Source: Pirellulales bacterium (lineage in GTDB: Bacteria > Planctomycetota > Planctomycetia > Pirellulales > Thermoguttaceae). Taken from it: a stretch of 51,664 nt of DNA. The first letter of the stretch is position 1, and every line of letters starts with the position of its first letter. Below, piece by piece: positions 1 to 9,622 of this stretch. The stretch is taken from the NCBI GenBank assembly GCA_020846145.1, contig JADLEL010000069.1, positions 1 to 51,664 on the forward strand. The letters are read 5' to 3'. Under the pieces are notes generated by a model. It was not told the origin of the DNA. It did no database searches and worked only from the letters and a program-made list of their open reading frames with translations. A program made the position numbers and the translations under genes.

Positions 1-348
1 CCCGCAAGCAAGCCGCAACTAAGGGAGTTTTCTTATGTCTCCTCAAAAAAGTGTATCCGATCCCCGCCCGCAAGCACGCCGCAACATAATGTTAAATTGG
101 TTAATGACCCCACGGAGTGTATCCGATCCCCGCCCGCAAGCAAGCCGCAACAGCTTGTGTTAATCCTGATCATTTATTTTTAGTGTATCCGATCCCCGCC
201 CGCAAGCAAGCCGCAACAATACCAACTATCGAAATTGATAGCAATGGAGTGTATCCGATCCCCGCCCGCAAGCAAGCCGCAACGCCGGCGGTCGAGGAGA
301 TTGTGAATTACAAGTGTATCCGATCCCCGCCCGCAAGCAAGCCGCAAC
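1..348. CRISPR. CRISPR array, left end cut by the window
   Basis: Five complete repeats and one partial repeat are visible. Repeats end at 19 (partial), 85, 151, 217, 283 and 348. The unit is 36 bp on the plus strand, starting AGTGTATCCGATCCCC and ending AAGCAAGCCGCAAC. Five different spacers of 30, 30, 30, 30 and 29 bp separate them. The repeat at 50-85 has one substitution (GCACGCC instead of GCAAGCC); the others are identical. The array therefore continues left of the window. No cas gene lies within 51 kb to the right, so the subtype cannot be read. Direction is unresolved: the AT-rich flank after 348 could be a leader, while the GCAAC end resembles the 3' end of type I or III repeats. The short reading frame through the array is an artefact. 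Confidence 0.95.
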
Positions 349-730
349 AGTGGCTTTTTACGTGGGTAGAAAATGAAATTGTCAAAGAGCAAAATTGAAA
401 GAACTTATTCTAAAAAATCGCCCTCGGTTCACAAGGGGCGGAGCAAATTTTTTTCAAGAAATTTTCGACTTTGCAATGCAAAAACGAGAAGCCGTATCGG
501 TTAGCAAAAGTCGGCGATTAGTTCAGGTCGGCGTTTTTTTGTGGAATCCCATGAGACGACGGAGCTTCGGTTCCGGCGCCATCCATTGCAAAACTTTTTC
601 GTCGCGCCGGGTGCCACTGGCGTCTCGCCAGTGCCTTTAGTCGCCCGGCCCGCATCCGATTCAATTTAATTTTTCGGCGTCGTATCTCTTTGCCGGACAA
701 TGCCTTACGACAAAAATCCCCAGATTTTCC
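349..730. other. Gene-free AT-rich flank of the CRISPR array
   Basis: I see no convincing protein gene here. The first 130 bp are AT-rich and may be the CRISPR leader or trailer. A weak hairpin (CGCCCT at 420 with AGGGGCG) is followed a few bases later by a T-run near 448-455 and could end plus-strand transcription. A run of seven T follows GTCGGCG near 535, but the repeated TCGGCG there is direct, so no stem forms. I looked for an anti-repeat that would mark a tracrRNA and found none. Confidence 0.5.
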
Positions 731-867
731 TTGAAAAAAGCCACCCCTTGCGATAACTTTGAGCTTGTAAGACCTTGGACAGGTATCCGCAGTGCTTGAA
801 CCGTTTTTCAAGTATCCCCAAGAGCCTGTCTGGGAGCGCCCCGCTCGTTCCCAGGCAGGCTTTTTTT
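731..867 (+). ncRNA. Candidate small RNA ending in a strong intrinsic terminator
   Basis: The stem GCCTGTCTGGGA at 824 pairs with TCCCAGGCAGGC ending at 860 (one T-G wobble) and is followed directly by seven T (861-867), a textbook plus-strand terminator. A second stem, CTTGAA/TTCAAG, lies at about 795-812. Upstream, TTGAAA (731-736), a 17-nt gap and TAACTT (754-759) resemble a housekeeping promoter, which would give an RNA of about 100 nt. No open frame or known RNA family is recognisable. The terminator is firm; the promoter and a discrete RNA are inference. Confidence 0.45.
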
Positions 868-1094
868 ATGATCCAGTTCAGCGTCGGCATTCCTGCTCCT
901 AAAAAATTAAGTTTGAATTTTTTCTACACGTCAATTCATTCCGCCTATCCGCGGGCTGCTGAGGTGGTCGCAAATTGTGGCATCCTCGGGTTTATTGGGG
1001 AACGTAGTGCCGCCCTTTCAGGGCTGACGGATTCGGAATCGACCGTTACCCAGGGCGGTGCCCTGGGCTGGGATAACGACGGCCCGTTGGGCCT

Positions 1095-1166
1095 CTACAC
1101 ATCCAAATTCCTTGCCTCAAGTGCGTGTTTTTCGATGAACTCGCGGCGAGGTTCGACTTTCTCGCT
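1095..1166 (-). pseudogene. Relic of a gyrB 3' end
   Basis: Read on the minus strand, this stretch encodes [13 protein letters not shown] followed by ALEARNLDV and a TAG stop. Apart from its first residue (E instead of D) it matches the C-terminal tail of the complete GyrB at 2323-4872. At the DNA level the two tails differ at about 10 of 68 positions, nearly all synonymous, so the relic came from a gyrB that had diverged under selection and is not a recent copy. Homology stops abruptly upstream of the first E codon. It lies just downstream of dinD. Loss of most of a duplicated or imported gyrB is the likely origin. Confidence 0.8.
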
Positions 1167-1188
1167 TAGGCGGCGGAAGGTGCGATTT

Positions 1189-2058
1189 TCACTTCTCCTC
1201 CCCGACAAGCCCTTGCGCATCGGGGCCTGCCAACTTCAATTTCGCCGCGGACGCTTGGAGGCGTTTTTTTACTTGCGCGATCGGCTCGGCGGGCGGCAGG
1301 TTTTCGGGGAGCGTGCCGCCGATGCGCACGATCGCTGCGCGGACCTCGCGGCCGACTCGATGGTGGGTATCGATGGCTTGCTCCCCGGTATGTACCTTTT
1401 GACGGGCCAACTTGTCGCGGGTCTGGGTCATACGGAATTGGTTGGCGGCAAGCTCGGTGGCGTCCATGCGGTCCATGAGTTGCTCTTTTTCGGGGATGCG
1501 TTTGCGGATTTTGATCGCTTCCGCCCCCAGGCCGCCGTAAAGTCCCTTGTAGCCGGCGTCGTGGAAAATGCCGAACATGCGGCTTTGCACGCCCGCCGAC
1601 CGGGCGGCGCCGGAGAGCGCTTTGAACTCCTCGGAAACCTGTTTTCGCAATTCCAACCGTTCGAAATCGGCGGCGGCCTGATCGGATAGCTCTTGTCGCC
1701 GGGTCTGAACGGCGAAGTATTTCTGGGCGTGGGCAATTTCCGGCTTGCGGGGATCGCCATTCTGGGCAATCAGATAGCAGGCGAATCGGGAAAGGTGGAA
1801 ATCGGGGAGTTCTCGCGAGGCTTCCGAGCCGATTTCGACCATTTTGCCGGCGCTGGCAAAATGGTTCTTGGGATCGTTACCCGATTGCTCGCAAGAGGTT
1901 ATGGCTTTCTTGATCGCATTCTCGAACCTTCGCCATTGGGAATAGCCCAGGAGCGGTTGGAGGTCGCGGGCGCTCCAGAACTCTCTGCCGAAATCGTTCA
2001 GACGTTTCAATGCCTCGAAGCCGGCATCGCGAACTTGGGGGATGTTTTCGTCGTTCAT
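1189..2058 (-). CDS. dinD: DNA-damage-inducible protein D (DinD)
   Basis: The product has 289 aa, the usual size for DinD. Recognisable family blocks are the N-terminal GYSQWRRFENAI region, the centre RELPDFHLSRFACYLIAQN followed by GDPRKPEIAHAQ, and the C-terminal TELAANQFR and GGTLPENLP. In E. coli, DinD is an SOS-induced protein that restrains RecA filaments; the role here is inferred from the family. The ATG at 2058 is preceded by AAAGGGAT on the minus strand, a fair ribosome site. I see no clear LexA-type operator upstream. It follows gyrB on the same strand after a 264-bp repeat-filled gap. A fragment of a second dinD lies at 5260-5601. Confidence 0.9.
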   Translation of the reverse strand: MNDENIPQVRDAGFEALKRLNDFGREFWSARDLQPLLGYSQWRRFENAIKKAITSCEQSGNDPKNHFASAGKMVEIGSEASRELPDFHLSRFACYLIAQNGDPRKPEIAHAQKYFAVQTRRQELSDQAAADFERLELRKQVSEEFKALSGAARSAGVQSRMFGIFHDAGYKGLYGGLGAEAIKIRKRIPEKEQLMDRMDATELAANQFRMTQTRDKLARQKVHTGEQAIDTHHRVGREVRAAIVRIGGTLPENLPPAEPIAQVKKRLQASAAKLKLAGPDAQGLVGEEK

Positions 2059-2322
2059 TGAAATCCCTTTTCGTTTAGAATCATGGAGGGCGGAGCCTAA
2101 CCTGAATCACAGCGACGCCGGAGCGTGGGAACGAGGAAAATGGCGGCGGTCAGGAGTTCCGGGGAAGAAAACTGCCGCCCGTTCAGGGCTGATAATCCTA
2201 ATTTTCTCCTATTCCAGGGGCTTACGCCCCTGGCTACATGCTGTCGTCCCTTCGGGACTGAACAATTGCGTTCCCACGCTCCTTGCGTGGGAACGAGGAT
2301 TTTGGTGGGCTCAGCCCACCCA
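2059..2322. repeat. Gap filled with short palindromic repeats
   Basis: No gene. The gap holds GTTCCCACGC paired with GCGTGGGAAC (2270-2297), half of the same motif near 2124-2137, CAGGGGCTTACGCCCCTG around 2215, GTCCCTTCGGGAC around 2247, and GTGGGCTCAGCCCAC just before the gyrB stop. The first motif recurs at about 48177-48205. Such stems could act as terminators or mRNA stabilisers for gyrB, but I see no T-run on the minus strand that proves termination. Confidence 0.7.
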
Positions 2323-5259
<2,937 letters not shown>

Positions 5260-5260
<1 letters not shown>

Positions 5261-5601
5261 CACTGCTCTTCTTTAATTTGCCGTCGTTTCTTTGTTTCAA
5301 GCTTTTTTATGCTTTCAACGGTGGGGAGGTATTCCGGCATCGTTCCGCCGAGTTCTTTGATCGTTTGGCGAACTTTCGCGCCGACTTCTTTATGCGTTTG
5401 ATTTGCTCTGGCTTTCCCTTTGATGTTTTCGCGGCGAAGTTTATCTTCGGTTTGCGTTGCGCGAAAGAGATTAGCCGCAAGCTCAGTGCTGCCCATGTGA
5501 TCGAGGATATTCTGACTCTCTTTCAAGCCCTTGCGCTGATGAATATCTCGCATTTCAAGACCGTCATAAAGACCCCTGTAGCCGTGGGTATTGAGTATCA
5601 T
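5260..5601 (-). pseudogene. C-terminal fragment of a second DinD
   Basis: The 113-aa frame matches the last third of DinD: GYRGLYDGLEMRDIHQRK, STELAANLFRATQTEDKLRR and LGGTMPEYLPTVESIKK align with the C-terminal part of the protein at 1189-2058. Identity looks like roughly 40-50 percent by eye, so the two are not recent copies. The N-terminal two thirds are missing. GAGGGAGAG lies before the ATG, so a short protein could still be made. It shares one base with dciA. A fragment is far more likely than a functional gene. Confidence 0.75.
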
Positions 5602-5694
5602 TTGTCTCTCTCCCTCAATTCGCTGTCAGCCGCATGAGGACGCTGGCGGAGTTGTCGGTGGCGCGAAGACGGCAGCGCTTCTTGGTGCAATAGC

Positions 5695-6456
5695 TTATTG
5701 AATATTCAACAACCGTTTGATATCCTCATATGATATATCGATAGCCATGTCAGTTAATTGATTCAATCTTCTTGCACCACCGGGCAACAACTTTCCATTT
5801 CGCGCCTTGAATGCTACATTTACGACTCTTTTTCCAAAATCTTTCACCACTTGAACTGCAGGAACGTAATCTTGATCGCCTGAAACAATAAGGGCGATGT
5901 CATAAATATCTCTCAAAACGATCATATCAGTCGCCAATTTTACATCGACAGCCTTTTCATTGCCCAATTGTTTTGTGAACAGATTATATTGGATGGCTCC
6001 GGCTCGGCGAAATTCGATAGCTTTGTGAGAAAAAGCGATGCCATCTTGGATACGACGCCATCCTTCGAATCTGTTTTTCATGCGAGTTGCTTCTTGCTCA
6101 CATTCAAGAGCCATCTCCTTCAATCTCTTATCTTTATTTTCTTTCAGACAGGCTAACTCTTTCCGGTATTTTTCATTGCGCTCCAAAATCTTTTTTAATT
6201 TGATCGGATCGTTTTTCGGCAAAGGAACGAATGGATTGAAATCGATTTGGTCGATCCCATACCAATATGCTCGAAGTCGTTCGACAGATTTCCCCAGCTT
6301 ATTACTTAACTCCTGAACCAACCAATCGAATAGCGCCGTCCAATCGGCTTTTTTTGGCAGATAATCCGATTTCTCAAATTCACCTCTAAATAAGTCAACT
6401 ATAGAAAAACGTAAATTTTCCCCATCAACAAAAACACAACATTTTTCGATCATCAT
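5695..6456 (-). CDS. NYN-domain (LabA/DUF88-like) putative nuclease
   Basis: The 253-aa product starts with MIEKCCVFVDGENLRFS and ends with VDVKLATDMIVL, ALIVSGDQDYVPAVQ and GKRVVNVAFKA. These are the acidic motifs of NYN/PIN-fold metal-dependent nucleases: D in FVDGEN, D in LATDM, and D in SGDQD. A long helical segment (about residues 85-145) lies between them. The start at ATG 6456 fits GAGGGG 5-6 nt upstream; a GTG at 6462 is less likely. The gene is clearly richer in A+T than its neighbours, which suggests recent transfer into the dnaN-dciA interval, where many bacteria carry recF. The target RNA or DNA is unknown. Confidence 0.85.
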   Translation of the reverse strand: MMIEKCCVFVDGENLRFSIVDLFRGEFEKSDYLPKKADWTALFDWLVQELSNKLGKSVERLRAYWYGIDQIDFNPFVPLPKNDPIKLKKILERNEKYRKELACLKENKDKRLKEMALECEQEATRMKNRFEGWRRIQDGIAFSHKAIEFRRAGAIQYNLFTKQLGNEKAVDVKLATDMIVLRDIYDIALIVSGDQDYVPAVQVVKDFGKRVVNVAFKARNGKLLPGGARRLNQLTDMAIDISYEDIKRLLNIQ

Positions 6457-6506
6457 AAACACCCCTCATCCTAGTGGATGATGATGAGCTAAACTTATTT
6501 AGGCAC

Positions 6507-6535
6507 TTGACACACCAAGCCGATAGGATTATTAT
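6507..6535 (+). promoter_or_regulatory. Near-consensus housekeeping promoter for a small RNA
   Basis: A perfect TTGACA at 6507-6512 is followed by exactly 17 nt and TATTAT at 6530-6535. Transcription would start near 6541. No protein gene follows on the plus strand; instead three hairpins and a terminator follow within 100 nt. Confidence 0.75.
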
Positions 6536-6540
6536 AAGAA

Positions 6541-6640
6541 GTTTGGAAGGTGAAAAAGACTCGCCTTTTATCTTAATAACTAGGTCTGGGTGCGGCCCAG
6601 GCCATTATTTGCGGGGAACCTGCGGGTTCCCCGCTTTTTT
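6541..6640 (+). ncRNA. Candidate three-hairpin small RNA between the NYN gene and dnaN
   Basis: From the predicted start, hairpin 1 is AAGGTG (6547-6552) with CGCCTT (6562-6567). Hairpin 2 is GGTCTGGG (6583-6590) with CCCAGGCC (6596-6603), an 8-bp stem around TGCGG. Hairpin 3 is GCGGGGAACC (6611-6620) with GGTTCCCCGC (6625-6634), a perfect 10-bp stem with loop TGCG. Six T follow. The RNA would be about 100 nt. It lacks the conserved core of SRP RNA and matches no tRNA pattern I know. It is antisense to nothing obvious but points towards the 3' end of dnaN. Function is unknown. Confidence 0.65.
6611..6640 (+). terminator. Intrinsic terminator of the small RNA
   Basis: A perfect 10-bp GC-rich stem with a 4-nt loop is followed at once by TTTTTT (6635-6640). 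The opposite strand has no T-run after the stem, so it acts mainly on plus-strand transcripts. The dnaN stop lies 13 bp further right. Confidence 0.85.
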
Positions 6641-6652
6641 CGCGCTTACTAC

Positions 6653-7771
6653 TTACCGCCGATCCCGTGCCAGCGGCATAATGACGTTGGCGTAGCCGTC
6701 GCCGGTAGTGCAGACGACGGCGCTGTCGGAGTCGCGAAGGGCCAACGTAATGGTGGATTCGGGTTCGAGGACGCGGAGGAAATCGTTGAGGTAACGGGGA
6801 TCGAGCATCACGGCAACTTCCTCGCCGTCGTAGGCGATGGGCAGATCGACCCGCGACTCGCCCATCTCGGCGCCGTGGCCGGAGAGCACGAGCTTGCCCG
6901 CGCCGAAAATGAAATCGACGCCGCGGTGCTCTTCGCTGGTGACGATGGCCGCCTGGCGGACGGCGGCGTAGAACGGGCCGACGGTCAATTCGACCTGCGT
7001 GGCGCCTTCGCGGCGGGGGAAGACGTCGCGCCACTTGGGGAAACGCCCTTCGACCAACCGGGTATAGATCGTGCTCTTGCCGATTTTCAGGAGCAGGTCG
7101 TTATCGCGGGCCGAAAGTTGGATGTTCTCTTCGCTGCCGGCGATCGCCCGTTCGATGAGCGTCATCGCGCGGCTGGGGATGATGGTCATCTTTTCGGACA
7201 GGTGATGCCCGCCGACCGAAGCCGCGGGGCCTTCCTGCTTCGCCAGCCGGCGGCCATCGGTGGCCACGGCGACGATTTTATCCTCGCCGAACTCGATCAA
7301 CACGCCGCCCAGGGCGTAGCGGCTGCTTTCGTTGTCGGTGGCGAACACCGTGCGGCGGATCAACTCGCGGAAGAAGCGGGCGGGCACTTCATGGTACTTG
7401 CTTTCCTCGAAGACCGCGACGCTGGGAAATTCGTCGGGATTTTCCGAGGGAAGTTGGAATTCGCTCCTTTCGCCGCGGACGCGGGTCTTGTCGCCCACGG
7501 TCTCGATAGCGAGCTTTTCATCGCTGCTTTCGCGGAGAATGGAGCCGAAGCGGGCGATGGGCAAGACGATGCTCCCCGGCTGCTCGATGGCGAAGCCTTG
7601 GACTTCCATGCGGATGCCGATTTCGAGGTCCGTGCCCATCAACATGGCGGAGTCCGCGGAGACATCGAGCTTGATGTTCTGCAGGATGGGCTTGGGGCTG
7701 CGGGAGGGGGCCACGCTGGCGGCGGTTTGGAAGGCGTGCAGCATTTTTTCACGTTCGCATACGGCTTTCAT
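6653..7771 (-). CDS. dnaN: DNA polymerase III sliding clamp (beta subunit)
   Basis: The 372-aa length is typical. The N-terminal half has PKPILQNIKLDV, GTDLEIGIRMEV and GSIVLPIARFGSILRE; the middle has RALGGVLIEF-like text and ATDGRRLAKQE; the end has NPRYLNDFLRV-like DPRYLNDFLRVL. The clamp rings DNA and tethers polymerase. The C-terminal motif reads VIMPLARDRR. It is on the same strand as dnaA, separated by a 487-bp spacer that is the best oriC candidate. Downstream on this strand come the NYN gene and dciA; recF is not found at this locus. Confidence 0.97.
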   Translation of the reverse strand: MKAVCEREKMLHAFQTAASVAPSRSPKPILQNIKLDVSADSAMLMGTDLEIGIRMEVQGFAIEQPGSIVLPIARFGSILRESSDEKLAIETVGDKTRVRGERSEFQLPSENPDEFPSVAVFEESKYHEVPARFFRELIRRTVFATDNESSRYALGGVLIEFGEDKIVAVATDGRRLAKQEGPAASVGGHHLSEKMTIIPSRAMTLIERAIAGSEENIQLSARDNDLLLKIGKSTIYTRLVEGRFPKWRDVFPRREGATQVELTVGPFYAAVRQAAIVTSEEHRGVDFIFGAGKLVLSGHGAEMGESRVDLPIAYDGEEVAVMLDPRYLNDFLRVLEPESTITLALRDSDSAVVCTTGDGYANVIMPLARDRR

Positions 7772-8151
7772 GGATCGACCTTTCGTTCTCGATGTCCGCG
7801 ACCGGCCGTTTAACCATCAACGCCGGCCGCGGCATCCTTCTGTTTTCTTGATTTAATTTAGAGCAGTAGTATTAGGGTGTCGGATGCGGTTTATGGTATC
7901 TGGGAATGAGATTTTTGCAAGGTGCCGTAGAATAGGGATTTGTGGCTGATTCGCGGAGGTAAAAACGGCGTGGAAAGCCTGTTGGCGAGTTGTCGAAGGA
8001 GTGTAAGGCGGTGGTTGGCGGATCGGGAGAATTTTTTTCGCGATCGGCGGGTGTTGGCGGATAAAAAATTGGCGACGGGGTATCGACAGGGAACGGAAAG
8101 GTTTTCCACAAACGCGAATTATTCTCCTAAGTGCCTTGCTGTCGTTACCGC
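7772..8151. other. dnaA-dnaN spacer, probable replication origin region
   Basis: No protein gene is convincing here. A box TTTTCCACA at 8102-8110 fits the DnaA consensus TTWTNCACA exactly. GTTGGCG occurs three times (about 7981, 8014, 8052), twice as GTTGGCGGAT. AT-rich runs lie at 8030-8038 and 8061-8070. Position next to dnaA and dnaN supports an origin, but a single consensus box is weak evidence. Confidence 0.45.
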
Positions 8152-8260
8152 AATCGTTTAGCCTGGAGCCAACGGCGACGGAGATTTGTGGTCGATCTCC
8201 TCGGAAACGTAAATTTGATTCTGGCAAACGCCGTCGCCGTTGGCTCCGGGCTAAACGATT
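8152..8260. repeat. Palindromic repeat, family B (copy 1)
   Basis: AATCGTTTAGCC at the left pairs with GGCTAAACGATT at the right. Inside, GGAGCCAACGGCGACGG pairs with CCGTCGCCGTTGGCTCC. A second copy is at 39836-39929. The right end abuts and slightly overlaps the TAA stop of dnaA (8259-8261), so the repeat sits exactly at the 3' end of the gene. Confidence 0.85.
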
Positions 8261-9347
8261 ATCCTTTGTGTATCATTTTTTCCAAACGTTCGATTTCCAG
8301 GCGGAAGGCGGGATCGTCGCGGAGCAAGTCGTCGATTTTGCGGCAACTGTGCATCGTGGTGGTGTGGTCGCGGCCGCCGAAGTAGCGGCCGATTTGATCG
8401 AGGCTGGCGCGGGTGATTTTGCGGGCGAGGTGGATGGCGACCGCCCGGGCGTTGGCCACCGCGCGGCGCCGCGAAGGGCCGCGAAGTTCGGACAATTTCA
8501 GGCCGAAGTGTTTTGCCGCCGCCGCGGCAATCTGGGGGATTTCCGGGGCGGATGCGCGTTTTCGCTCGTCGAGGAACCGGCGAACCGCGCGGCGATCGAT
8601 CGCTTTTCCGTCACGGCGCGCGGGGACTTCCAATTGGGTGAGCGCGCCCAGCAATTCCGGCACCGTGCCGTAAAAACCTTCGGCTAAGAATTGCACGGCG
8701 GATTTCGGCAAGCGGAGTTGCCGTTCCCGCGCGACGCGCTCGATGATCGCCAGCCGGGTCTCGGCCTCCGGCGGGGCGAGGGGCACGGTCAAGCCGGCCA
8801 TGAGGCGGCTCTGCAAGGCCGGCAGAATGTCGTGAAGTTCGACAGGCGATTTCGAGCAGGTAACGACGATCCAGCTTTCGCGTTCGACGAGGGCGTCGAT
8901 CGTATGAATCAATTCCTCCTGCGCGGATAGTTTTTCCGCGCGTTTTCGGCCGAGTTCGCCGAGGTCCTCGAACACCGCCAAGGAAGCCTGGCGATATTTC
9001 ACGCGGAACTCCTCGACGCCTTGCGACTCGATCGCCTCGGCCAGTTCGCGGGCGAAATCGACCGCCGTGGTGCTTTGCACGCGGGCGCGGCGATGGCCGG
9101 CTTTCCAAGCGGCGGCCAAACCTTGGGCCAGATGCGACTTGCCCGTGCCGCTCGGACCGAAGAGGAAGATCGGATTGTAGTCGTCGGGCCGCCCTTCGAG
9201 GACGGCGCGGATGACGACCTCGACCAGTAGATTTTCCGGTCCGGCGACAAATTGCTCGATCTTCGCCGGTAGCGCGGCTTCCCCTTTCCCGATTGGGCAA
9301 GAAAAAGCACTCCCCGGCGGAGGGATATCGAGCGTTGCGTCCACCAT
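8259..9347 (-). CDS. dnaA: Chromosomal replication initiator DnaA, short form
   Basis: The 362-aa product has the AAA+ motifs FLFGPSGTGKSH (Walker A, residues 64-71) and LAVFED (Walker B, about 123-128). The C-terminal DNA-binding domain IV carries GGRDHTTTMHSCRKI near residue 330. DnaA melts oriC and recruits DnaB. It is about 90 aa shorter than E. coli DnaA: the AAA+ domain follows a short N-terminal stretch, so domain I and the linker are absent or highly reduced. The ATG at 9347 has no clear ribosome site. The stop abuts repeat family B. The signature residue V of HTTVLH is replaced by T (HTTTMH). Confidence 0.93.
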   Translation of the reverse strand: MVDATLDIPPPGSAFSCPIGKGEAALPAKIEQFVAGPENLLVEVVIRAVLEGRPDDYNPIFLFGPSGTGKSHLAQGLAAAWKAGHRRARVQSTTAVDFARELAEAIESQGVEEFRVKYRQASLAVFEDLGELGRKRAEKLSAQEELIHTIDALVERESWIVVTCSKSPVELHDILPALQSRLMAGLTVPLAPPEAETRLAIIERVARERQLRLPKSAVQFLAEGFYGTVPELLGALTQLEVPARRDGKAIDRRAVRRFLDERKRASAPEIPQIAAAAAKHFGLKLSELRGPSRRRAVANARAVAIHLARKITRASLDQIGRYFGGRDHTTTMHSCRKIDDLLRDDPAFRLEIERLEKMIHKG

Positions 9348-9519
9348 GACGTTGACGTTCCCAAAAATGGCCGATGAGGGTTGATTGTTGCGATTCTACT
9401 CCGAAACGGTCATTGTAGCGGATTTTTCGGGATTTACGAGGGTGGAAAGGTGTGTTTTCGTTCCCCAACGGAAAACCCTTTAAAATCGTAATTGTTTGCA
9501 GAATAAGATGTTACGTTGA

Positions 9520-9548
9520 TTGACAGATCATTTTCCATCAAGTATTTT
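9520..9548 (+). promoter_or_regulatory. Promoter of the fic gene
   Basis: TTGACA at 9520-9525, a 17-nt gap and TATTTT at 9543-9548 form a strong housekeeping-type promoter about 75 bp before the fic start. The 250-bp divergent spacer between dnaA and fic is AT-rich on the fic side. Confidence 0.65.
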
Positions 9549-9586
9549 AATTATACGGTTTTGATTAAATTTTTTGGCCAATAATT

Positions 9587-9600
9587 TTATTGTACAATAA
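9587..9600. promoter_or_regulatory. Perfect 14-bp palindrome in the fic 5' leader
   Basis: TTATTGTACAATAA reads the same on both strands and lies 22 bp before the fic ATG, downstream of the predicted promoter. It is a likely operator. The Fic protein has a winged-helix C-terminus, so autoregulation is possible; this is inference. Confidence 0.5.
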
Positions 9601-9622
9601 TTTCCCCTATTCAGGTGTAAAA

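Noticed and set aside
117..398. Open frame with repeated YPIPARKQAAT
   Set aside because: It is the CRISPR repeat translated in one frame, since its period matches repeat plus spacer.
731..867. tracrRNA for the CRISPR array
   Set aside because: Only GTATCCG matches the repeat; no anti-repeat of 15 nt or more is found in either orientation.
5640..5700. Remnant of a coding tail before the dinD fragment
   Set aside because: The frame KKRCRLRATDNSASVLMRL is suggestive, but I cannot assign a family.
6541..6640. SRP (4.5S) RNA or tRNA
   Set aside because: The conserved SRP core GGAAGGAAGCAGCC is absent and no cloverleaf can be built.
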